Origin: Nonomuraea wenchangensis
GTDB taxonomy: Bacteria > Actinomycetota > Actinomycetes > Streptosporangiales > Streptosporangiaceae
Direction of reading: 5' to 3'
Assembly: GCF_900111685.1 (NCBI RefSeq)
Contig: NZ_FOHX01000022.1
Span: forward strand, 62,001-126,000
Length of the DNA stretch: 64,000 bases
The translations under genes were made by a program, and so were the position numbers. Shown here piece after piece: positions 57,942 through 64,000 of this stretch (its first letter is position 1; every line of letters begins with the position of its first letter). The notes below the pieces were generated by a model that searched no databases, was not told where the DNA came from, and saw only the letters and a list, made by a program, of their open reading frames with translations.

Positions 57942-59435
57942 TCACGCGGCCGCGGTGGCCGGCTCGGCCGCCGGGGCGCCATCACGCAGGGGGACCTCGC
58001 GGATGAACCAGGCCAGCACGAAGGCGAGGGCGCCCAGCGCGGCGGCGCCGAGGGCCATGACGTGGATGCCGTCGGAGACGGCGGAGCGAACCGCCTCCCG
58101 TGCGGCGGGCGTGAGCCGGATTTGCGCTTCGGGCGTCAAGGCGATCCGGGTGGCGCTCTCCGCGCCGAGGCGGTCGATGAGGGTGTCCTGCATCCGGGTG
58201 GTGTACAGGGCGCCCAGGGCGGCCACTCCCAGCGAGGCGCCCATGGTGTGCCAGAGGGTGACCGAGCCGCTGGCCGCCCCCATGTCGCGGGGTTCGGCGC
58301 TGTTGACGGTGATGATCGTGGTGGACTGCATGAGCAGGCCCACCCCGAGGCCGCCGATCAGCGTCAGGGCGGAGGCGAGCGCCAGGTTGACGCCGGGGCG
58401 CAGGAGGAGCAGCGCGAGCATGCCGGCCGTCACGGTGGCGCCGCCGAGGATCGGGTAGATCCGGTAGCGGCCGTTGCGGCTGATCAGCCGTCCGGTGCCG
58501 ATCAGTACGGCGACCATGCCGAGCATCGCGGGCAGGATCAGCAGGCCACTGGCGATCGGTGAGGCGCCGTGGACGAGTTGCATGTACTGGGGCAGGAAGG
58601 TGGCGGCCACCACCATGCCGACGCCGCCGAGGAAGCGGATGACCTGGGCGAGGGTGAAGTTGCGGTCGGCGAACAGCCGCAGCGGGACGATCGGCTCGCT
58701 CGCGCGCCTCTCCACGACCAGCAGGACGCCCAGCGCCGCAAGCCCGATCAGGACCAGGGCCAGGATCGCAGGCGAACTCCAGGCGTACCGGGTGCCGCCC
58801 CAGCTGGCGACCAGGCTCAGCGCGACCAGGACCACTGTCAGCAGCAGCGCCCCGAGACAGTCGATCCGGGCCCTGATCCGGCGCCGCTCCAGCCGCACGG
58901 CGGCACCGATGAGCAGCAGGGCGACCGCGCCGATCGGCAGGTTGACGAAGAACGCCCACCGCCAGCCCACGTCGGCGAACAGGCCACCGAGCAACGGCCC
59001 GGCGATGAACGCGATCGGCATCATCACCCCGAACAGCCCCATCAGCCTGCCGCTGTGCCGGGGCGGCACCAGCTCGCTGATCAGCGCCAGAGCACCGGTC
59101 ATCAGCCCGCCCGCGCCCAGTCCCTGCACCATCCGGAAGCCGACGAGCTGGATCATGTCCTGCGCGGTTCCCGACAGCCCGGACCCCAGCAGGAACACCG
59201 CGATCGCGGCCATGTAGACCGCCTTGCGGCCGTACAGGTCGCCGAGTTTCCCCCAGATCGGCGTCGAGGCGGCCATGCAGATCAGGTAGGCCGTCGCCAC
59301 CCAGGAGAAGTACTCCAGGCCGCCGAGGTCTTTCACGATCGCCGGCAATGCGGGCCCGAGCATCATGCCGTCCAAGGGCGCTGTGATCATGCCCAGCATC
59401 ACGCCGATCACGCCCATGCGAAGAGATCGATCCAC
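57942..59435 (-). CDS. DHA2-type MFS drug exporter
   Basis: This 497-residue exporter with 14 predicted helices has the DHA2 signatures LDGMMLGPALPAIVKDLGG, ASTPIWGKLGDLYGRKAVYMAAI (loop 2-3 motif A) and GFRMVQGLGAGGLMTGALALISELVPPRHSGRLMGLFG. The start is GTG 59435 with GGAGGAAGC, whose sequence overlaps the operator. It heads the operon exporter, DsbA-like, FMN reductase, SDR, and is divergent from a TetR gene. The set suggests export and reductive detoxification of a quinone-like or flavonoid-like compound. Confidence 0.9.
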   Translation of the reverse strand: MDRSLRMGVIGVMLGMITAPLDGMMLGPALPAIVKDLGGLEYFSWVATAYLICMAASTPIWGKLGDLYGRKAVYMAAIAVFLLGSGLSGTAQDMIQLVGFRMVQGLGAGGLMTGALALISELVPPRHSGRLMGLFGVMMPIAFIAGPLLGGLFADVGWRWAFFVNLPIGAVALLLIGAAVRLERRRIRARIDCLGALLLTVVLVALSLVASWGGTRYAWSSPAILALVLIGLAALGVLLVVERRASEPIVPLRLFADRNFTLAQVIRFLGGVGMVVAATFLPQYMQLVHGASPIASGLLILPAMLGMVAVLIGTGRLISRNGRYRIYPILGGATVTAGMLALLLLRPGVNLALASALTLIGGLGVGLLMQSTTIITVNSAEPRDMGAASGSVTLWHTMGASLGVAALGALYTTRMQDTLIDRLGAESATRIALTPEAQIRLTPAAREAVRSAVSDGIHVMALGAAALGALAFVLAWFIREVPLRDGAPAAEPATAAA

Positions 59436-59444
59436 GCTTCCTCC

Positions 59445-59503
59445 ATTTCGCGTACTTCGTACGTGAAATGGACCATAGCTATTCAGGTACCATGTACGCA
59501 AAT
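59445..59503. promoter_or_regulatory. Two operators in the TetR/MFS divergent promoter
   Basis: Site 1 is ATTTCGCGTAC-TTC-GTACGTGAAAT (59445-59469), 11-base arms with one mismatch, directly in front of the exporter start. Site 2 (59481-59503) is ATTCAGGTAC-CAT-GTACGCAAAT, which keeps one good half-site. Centres are 35 bp apart, and the sites cover both divergent promoters, as expected for TetR-type autoregulation. Confidence 0.75.
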
Positions 59504-59518
59504 GGAAGGGAGATACGC

Positions 59519-60295
59519 ATGGCCGACGCGGACGCGACCAGCATCTGGATGCGGCCGGAGGGGCACGAGCGCTCCGGCCCGGGACGGCGCCCCGGCTACA
59601 GCCGTGAGCAGATCACCCGGACGGCCGTCCGGATCGCCGACGCCGAAGGAGCTGAGGCCGCCACCATGCGGCGGATCGCGGGCGAGCTGGGCACCGGCGC
59701 CATGTCGCTCTACCGCTACGTACCCCGGCGCGACGACCTGTTCGACCTCATGATCGACCTGGCGATGAGCGAGATCGAGCTCCCCGACGGCCCGTCCGGT
59801 GACTGGCGCGGCGACCTGACGCTGCTGGCCCGGCGGACCCGGGCCGCCGGCCTACGCCATCCCTGGCTGATCGCGCTGCTCACCAGCCGGCCCACGCTGG
59901 GCCCCAACCTGCTGCGCGTGCACGAGTTCGCACTCAGCGCCTTCAACGGGACCGGGCTCGACATCGACGACATCACCGGCTTCGTCGGCATGCTGAACGA
60001 CTACCTACACAGCGCGATCCGCCGCGAGATCGGCTGGCTGGAGGAGGCCCGCCGCACCGGCCTGGACCCCGAACGCTGGAAGCGGGACTACATGGGGCCG
60101 TACGTCCGCCAGGTCGTCGCATCCAACGCCTTCCCCCTGTTCAACCGCTCGGTTCTCGACTCCCGCACCGCCCACCTCGCCCCCGAGGAACGCTTCCGCC
60201 AGGGACTCGACCGCATCCTCGACGCCATCGCCGTGCTCATCCCATCGCTCTGTCCTCGTTCAGCAGGAAGTCAGCAACGCTCCTGCGGAGGATGA
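59519..60295 (+). CDS. TetR-family regulator of the divergent exporter operon
   Basis: This 258-residue protein starts at ATG 59519 behind AAGGGAGA. The HTH domain (about 25-70) reads SREQITRTAVRIADAEGAEAATMRRIAGELGTGAMSLYRYVPRRDDLFDLMIDLAM. The long C-terminal domain has LTLLARRTRAAGLRHPWLIALLTSRPTLGPNLLRVHEFAL, typical of the TetR_C_1 tetracycline-repressor-like group. Its position opposite the MFS operon with palindromes between makes it the local repressor. Confidence 0.9.
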   Translation: MADADATSIWMRPEGHERSGPGRRPGYSREQITRTAVRIADAEGAEAATMRRIAGELGTGAMSLYRYVPRRDDLFDLMIDLAMSEIELPDGPSGDWRGDLTLLARRTRAAGLRHPWLIALLTSRPTLGPNLLRVHEFALSAFNGTGLDIDDITGFVGMLNDYLHSAIRREIGWLEEARRTGLDPERWKRDYMGPYVRQVVASNAFPLFNRSVLDSRTAHLAPEERFRQGLDRILDAIAVLIPSLCPRSAGSQQRSCGG

Positions 60296-60349
60296 GCAAG
60301 GCGACGACTGTCCGGTCTCAACGAAGCAGGCGGGGCAGCAGGTGGGCGG

Positions 60350-60501
60350 TGCCGCTGTCCCGCCAGGATCTCCGCGGCCCGGGCCGCGGTCTCCTGCAGC
60401 ATCCGCCACAGGGTCTTCTCGCGCAGCGGGATGTCGCGGCGGGACAGCAGCCGGTGGATGGTGGCCTTGGCGACCGCGCGTGGTTTCGTCGGCCGGCGCA
60501 T
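60350..60501 (-). pseudogene. Tyrosine recombinase, internal remnant
   Basis: The minus frame reads IPLREKTLWRMLQETAARAAEIL, which matches the LREKTLWRMLYETAARAEEVLxLN segment of actinomycete site-specific recombinases, including the first catalytic arginine. Similarity stops after EILAG. It lies just beyond the truncated end of the XRE gene and may mark the insertion that removed its 3' end. Confidence 0.6.
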
Positions 60502-60552
60502 GCCGCCGTGCCTGCGATGGTGCGAGTACGGGTCAGAACCGCTGTAACCCCG

Positions 60553-61233
60553 TCACCCGCAAGAGATCAAGTGCCGCCGCTTCGGAGGAGCCCGGCTGCT
60601 CCCACGACGGAGTTCTTCGATCATCCGGACGAGGTCCGGGTCGCGAGGATAGCGGGCCTGAGCGGCGCGCAGGGTGCCGACCGAGGCGCGGGCCGCGGCA
60701 TCGTCCTCGCCCGCGTTCAAGGCGACCTGGCAGCGGCTGCTGCCGAGAAAGCGCTGCCAGATGAGGTTGCGCCGATGGCGGGGCCAGGCGGACATGTCGC
60801 CCTGCAGCGCCGCCGCCAGCGGGTTCCAGGCCAGTACGTCGCCCTTGGCCGACAGCACCAGTACGGGCAGGTCCGACATGCGGTCCAGCAGTCGCAGAAC
60901 GCTCCGCCGTACGACCATCTGGATGCGCCCGTTGTGCGGCGGCTCGTACCCGGCCAGCCGGAACACCAGGTCGCGGTCGTCGTCGTCGAGCCTCAGCGCC
61001 TGGGCCAGCGCGGCGACGACCTGACTCGACGGCCGGGGACCGCGGCCCTGCTCCAGGCGTACGACGTAGTCGACACTCAGGCCCGCGAGCATGGCCACCT
61101 CCTCCCTGCGCAGCCCCCTGACCTGGCGGCGAGACCCCGCCGGCAGCCCGATGTCCTGCGGACGCAGGCGCGATCGAGCCGTACGGAGCACTTCGGCGAG
61201 TTCGGCGCGGTTCGTATCTCGATCATGCCGCAC
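60553..61233 (-). CDS. XRE regulator with MmyB-like domain, C-terminally truncated
   Basis: This 226-residue protein starts at GTG 61233. The HTH (about 10-70) has RGLRREEVAMLAGLSVDYVVRLEQGRGPRPSSQVVAALAQALRL. The MmyB-like ligand domain includes VLVLSAKGDVLAWNPLAAAL and IWQRFLGSSRC. Homologues are about 270-290 residues long and continue after MIEELRRGS with a beta domain; here the sequence diverges into RAPPKRRHLISCG and stops. The DNA-binding part is intact, so it may still act. It is divergent from the SDR gene at 61318, its probable target. Confidence 0.8.
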   Translation of the reverse strand: MRHDRDTNRAELAEVLRTARSRLRPQDIGLPAGSRRQVRGLRREEVAMLAGLSVDYVVRLEQGRGPRPSSQVVAALAQALRLDDDDRDLVFRLAGYEPPHNGRIQMVVRRSVLRLLDRMSDLPVLVLSAKGDVLAWNPLAAALQGDMSAWPRHRRNLIWQRFLGSSRCQVALNAGEDDAAARASVGTLRAAQARYPRDPDLVRMIEELRRGSSRAPPKRRHLISCG

Positions 61234-61317
61234 CGTCCGGCTCGCACGGGTGGTATGGCCAGTCCCAGGCCACACCGGTCCTGGCAGGCCGTGGGCCCCG
61301 TCCCGATGATTGAGGCC

Positions 61318-62043
61318 ATGACTGCAGACCTGAGAACGGTGGCCCTGGTGACCGGGGCGAACAAGGGGCTGGGCCTGGAGACGGTACGCCAGTTGTCGAG
61401 CCGTGGCTGGCGCGTGTTCCTGACCGCCCGGGATCGGGAACGGGGCCGGCAGGCCGCGGACTCGCTGGCGGGCCAGGGTCTCGATGTCGCGTTCGTCGAG
61501 TTGGACGTCACCTCCGACGATTCCGCCGCGACCGCCGTGAAGAAGGTGGCCGAGCAGACGGACCACCTGGACGTCCTGGTCAACAACGCGGGTGTCGGCG
61601 GCCCGCTCATGGATCCGGCCGACATGCACGCCGGCATGCTGCGGCCTTTGTACGAGGCCAACGTGTTCGGTCCGGTACGGGTGACCCACACGTTCCTGCC
61701 GCTGCTCCGCCGGTCGGAGCACCCTCGCGTCGTCATGGTCTCCAGCGCTCTGGCCTCCCTGGCCAACGCCGCCGACCCTGCCCGCCCTGAGCACGGTTTC
61801 CTGGCCCTGGACTATGCCTCGTCCAAGACCGCGCTCAACATGATCGTGTCCCAGTACGCCCGGGCGCTGCCGACGTTCAAGATCAACGCCGCGGGCCCGG
61901 GCAACTCGGCCACCGACATGAACCATCACACGGGCATCCATACGGTGGCCGAAGCAGCGGAGGTGGTCGTCGGGCTGGCTACCCTGGAGCCGGACGGGCC
62001 GACCGGCGGCTTCTTCGGCGGCGACGGCCCGATCCCCTGGTAG
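61318..62043 (+). CDS. SDR-family carbonyl reductase-like protein
   Basis: This 241-residue protein has ALVTGANKGLGLETVRQLSSRGWRVFLTARD (TGxxxGLG, carbonyl-reductase type with KG), VLVNNAGVGGP, VVMVSSALASLANAAD (catalytic Ser) and LDYASSKTALNMIV (YASSK). The GANKGLG opening groups it with monomeric carbonyl-reductase-like SDRs that reduce ketones and quinones with NADPH. XRE/MmyB regulators in actinomycetes are very often divergent from such an SDR, as here. The next small gene follows after 8 bases. Confidence 0.9.
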   Translation: MTADLRTVALVTGANKGLGLETVRQLSSRGWRVFLTARDRERGRQAADSLAGQGLDVAFVELDVTSDDSAATAVKKVAEQTDHLDVLVNNAGVGGPLMDPADMHAGMLRPLYEANVFGPVRVTHTFLPLLRRSEHPRVVMVSSALASLANAADPARPEHGFLALDYASSKTALNMIVSQYARALPTFKINAAGPGNSATDMNHHTGIHTVAEAAEVVVGLATLEPDGPTGGFFGGDGPIPW

Positions 62044-62051
62044 GAGAAGAC

Positions 62052-62423
62052 ATGACCACAATTGTCTCCATCGGTCTGCACCCGAGCGCGATCGACTACA
62101 CCGCGCTTCCTGGTCTCGACGAGCAGGCCCTCACGGCGCGGATCGCGCAGGGCGACGCGGCCCTGCGTGAGGCGGGGCTCGAAGTGACGTCCTGTCTCGT
62201 CGAAGCCGACCCTGAGGCAGCGGAGAAGACTCTGCGCGACTGTCTGGAGTCCTGGCCCTCCTTCGGCGTGGCGATGATCGGGGCCGGCGTGCGGACGATT
62301 CCCGAGCACACCCTGCTCTTCGAACGGCTGATCAACGTGCTGGCCGCCGCGGCGCCGGGGATCCGGTTCTGTTTCAACACCTCGCCGGAGACGACGATCG
62401 ACGCGATCCGTCGCCAGTTGTAG
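62052..62423 (+). CDS. Small conserved-type hypothetical protein
   Basis: This 123-residue protein has a good AGGAGAAG site 8 bases after the SDR stop, so it is co-transcribed with it. It reads like a compact alpha/beta fold: TIVSIGLHPSAIDYTALPGLDEQALTARIAQGD, then EVTSCLVEADPEAAEKTLRDCLESWPSFGVAMIGAGVRTIPEHTLLFERLINVLAAAAPG. No catalytic motif is apparent and I do not recognise a family name. The context suggests an accessory role to the reductase. Confidence 0.7.
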   Translation: MTTIVSIGLHPSAIDYTALPGLDEQALTARIAQGDAALREAGLEVTSCLVEADPEAAEKTLRDCLESWPSFGVAMIGAGVRTIPEHTLLFERLINVLAAAAPGIRFCFNTSPETTIDAIRRQL

Positions 62424-62553
62424 CTGCGGGTCGCCGGGCTCGATGTCGTCCAGAGCTGAGATAGCCGGCGGCTGCTCCGCCGCTACGGCGGCTCTCGGAC
62501 CTGATCGGCGCGCCGGCCGGTTCCGCGTCCGGGGTGGCCATTCTCATCCCAGC

Positions 62554-63174
62554 TCAGAAGCGTGCTGCGCGTTCCAGGAGGCTTGCCAGAGCGGCAGGTT
62601 CCTGAACGGCCGACACTGGCGGGGCTCCGTCGATGACGAGTGCCGGCACGCCTCGGATTCCCCTCTGGGCGGCGCGGCGTTCATCGGCTCGGACTTCACC
62701 GGTGAACGCGTCGCCGGTCAAAAGTTCACCTATGTGGGCGAGATCAAGTCCGGCCTCGACGCCGAGCGCTTGGAGAACGTCCGGATCGGCGATGTCGCGG
62801 CCTTCGGTGTGGTAACCGCGAAGGAGACGTTCCAGGACGGCGTCGGCCAGGCCGCAGGTGGCGGCCAGGTGGATCAGGCGGTGTGCGTCGAAAGAGTTGA
62901 CCGGCCGGGCCCGGTGCAGGTTGAGTTCGAGTCCCTCGGCTGCGCCGAGCGCTTGGATATGGGCTACTCGGGCGCTCGCTCGGGCTGGGTCGTTCTGGTA
63001 CGTGGCGATCACCTGCGCCGCCGTCAGGCTGGGAATCCGGCTGCCGTCCGGATCCAGTTCGAAACTGCGCCAGACGACGATCGCATCGCTTCGGGCCTTC
63101 AGGGCGGCGGCCAGTCGTCTCTTGCCGATGTAGCACCAGGGGCACAGGACGTCGAAGTAGACCTCGACTTGCAT
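62554..63174 (-). CDS. FrnE-like DsbA-family thiol oxidoreductase
   Basis: This 206-residue protein has the intact active site YFDVLCPWCYIGKRRL (CPWC) near the N-terminus, HRLIHLAATCGLADAVLERLLRGYHTEGRDIADPDVL in the helical insert and RGIRGVPALVIDG with the cis-proline. FrnE-type proteins catalyse disulfide exchange or polyketide-related redox steps. In contrast to the paralogue at 57.3-57.9 kb, both cysteines are present. It lies 15 bases downstream of the MFS gene on the same strand, so the two form an operon. Confidence 0.9.
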   Translation of the reverse strand: MQVEVYFDVLCPWCYIGKRRLAAALKARSDAIVVWRSFELDPDGSRIPSLTAAQVIATYQNDPARASARVAHIQALGAAEGLELNLHRARPVNSFDAHRLIHLAATCGLADAVLERLLRGYHTEGRDIADPDVLQALGVEAGLDLAHIGELLTGDAFTGEVRADERRAAQRGIRGVPALVIDGAPPVSAVQEPAALASLLERAARF

Positions 63175-63189
63175 GAGCGCTCGGTCCTT

Positions 63190-64000
63190 TCAGTCGAAGG
63201 CTGGGGTGGGCGTCGTGGCCTGTTCGGGCCGGCTCGGTGATTGTGGCGGGGTCGTGCGCCACAGGATCAGGGGCAGCAGGGCGAGCACGATGAGCAGGGG
63301 AATCGTGATGAGCGCGTGCACATGAAGGCTGTGGGCGAACGCGTCCCTGGCGGTCTGGGCCAAAGGGATGCCGAGGCTTTCGGGGAGTCGCCGGGCTGCC
63401 TGGAGTGCGGCGGGCAACGTCTCCCGGGCGGGTTCGGCGACCTGGGAAGGGACACCGGGAGGCGCATGGCCGATCATGTAGCTGCCGTAGACGCCGGTGG
63501 CGATGCTGCCGAGCACGGCGATGCCGAGCGCTCCGCCGAGTTCGGCGCCGGTCTCGGAGATCGCTGAGGCGGCCCCCGCGCGTTCGGGGGGTGCCGCGCC
63601 GACGACCAGGTTGGTTCCCAGCGACAGGAACGGGGTCAGCCCGGCGAAGAGAAGGAAGGAGCCGGACACCAGGATGACGGGGTCTGTGTCCACCTGGGTG
63701 AGCAGGATGGGACCGATGACGGCGAACGCGGCGCCGGCACTCATGAGGACGGCTGGGCGGATCCGGCCGGTGAGACTGGAGACCAGCAGGGCCACGACGG
63801 TACCGGCGACCGCGCTGGGCAACTGCCACAGGCCGGCCTCCAACGGAGACAAGCCGAGCACCAGCTGCAGGTATTGCGAGGTCAGCAGGCTGGTCCCGAA
63901 CAGCACGATCCCGACCAGCACCATGCCCGTGACGGATACGGCGAAGGCGGGGATGCCGAACAATCCCAGGTCCAAGAGCGGGTCGGCCAGCCGTCGCTGG
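63190..64000 (-). CDS. DHA2-type MFS exporter, C-terminal part (5' end outside window)
   Basis: The frame is open through the end of the window (RRLADPLLDLGLFGIPAF enters from the right), so about 270 C-terminal residues are present. Helices 8-14 of a 14-helix exporter can be followed: VTGMVLVGIVLFGTSLLTSQYLQLVLGLSPLEAGLWQLP, VLMSAGAAFAVIGPILL, ASAISETGAELGGALGIAVLGSIATGVYG and LHVHALITIPLLIVLALLPLILW. It resembles SmvA/QacA-like exporters. The N-terminal half lies beyond base 64000. Confidence 0.88.
   Translation of the reverse strand, partial: QRRLADPLLDLGLFGIPAFAVSVTGMVLVGIVLFGTSLLTSQYLQLVLGLSPLEAGLWQLPSAVAGTVVALLVSSLTGRIRPAVLMSAGAAFAVIGPILLTQVDTDPVILVSGSFLLFAGLTPFLSLGTNLVVGAAPPERAGAASAISETGAELGGALGIAVLGSIATGVYGSYMIGHAPPGVPSQVAEPARETLPAALQAARRLPESLGIPLAQTARDAFAHSLHVHALITIPLLIVLALLPLILWRTTPPQSPSRPEQATTPTPAFD

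Noticed and set aside
1..64000. CRISPR arrays and secondary-metabolite megasynthases
   Set aside because: No regularly spaced direct repeats of 25-40 bp with unique spacers were seen, and no PKS or NRPS modules occur; the SARP regulator alone is not evidence of a biosynthetic cluster.

Overview
The window is very high-GC DNA with the codon use, GGAGG-type ribosome binding sites and gene families of a filamentous actinomycete. A cobalamin-riboswitch-controlled class Ia ribonucleotide reductase, an ECF41-type sigma factor, a SARP/BTAD regulator, F420/FMN split-barrel proteins and mycothiol-enzyme remnants point to the Streptosporangiales, perhaps a Nonomuraea-like genus; the genus is inference. 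It looks like an accessory, frequently rearranged chromosome segment: intact operons are separated by decayed genes, insertion-sequence scars and recombinase fragments.

Bases 1-16,000 are mostly eroded. They hold the 3' end of a steroid-dehydrogenase-like flavoprotein, a doubly broken MFS gene, fragments of a split-barrel oxidase and a cyclase that share a duplicated leader, the 3' end of a tyrosine integrase beside a degenerate tRNA-Tyr-like attachment site, and IS5, Tn3 and IS256 remnants. Intact islands here are a RibD/DHFR-fold reductase, secreted proteins (one with 100-residue Ig-like repeats), DoxX, a methyltransferase, and an ECF41 sigma factor with an AhpD-like protein and an NmrA-like protein. 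Three candidate ECF41 promoters with identical 16-nt spacing lie in front of these three genes.

Bases 16,000-32,300 are well preserved. After a GNAT, a class II aldolase and a split-barrel protein come tandem NrdR boxes, a cobalamin riboswitch and nrdA-nrdB. Next is a nine-gene, tightly coupled operon facing away from a DeoR-type repressor: solute-binding lipoprotein, glycerophosphodiesterase, inositol-monophosphatase-like enzyme, two ABC permeases, metallophosphoesterase, Tat-exported beta-helix protein, PiT phosphate transporter (apparently starting at CTG) and DUF47/PhoU-like partner. I read it as a self-contained route that takes up an organophosphate, perhaps glycerophosphoinositol, strips its phosphate and moves the phosphate through PiT. 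It is the best candidate in the window for an undescribed system.

Bases 32,400-40,500 carry an MFS exporter, an MMPL exporter with a TetR regulator that lacks its first helix and a pair of matching operators, an ECF sigma/membrane protein pair, a perfect 36-bp palindrome, a second Tn3 scar and TetR genes. Bases 40,500-46,300 hold a minus-strand stress or RNA-repair block: PRPP synthetase, CBS-domain protein, archease, RtcB RNA ligase, a phosphoribosyltransferase-hydrolase fusion and a universal-stress-protein scar. Then follow a UvrA-like ABC protein, a split-barrel protein, an alcohol-dehydrogenase-like reductase facing a SARP regulator, a four-gene MFS/DsbA-like/FMN-reductase/SDR operon under a divergent TetR with clear operators, a truncated XRE regulator beside a recombinase scar, an SDR, a FrnE-like DsbA protein and a second MFS gene cut by the window end.
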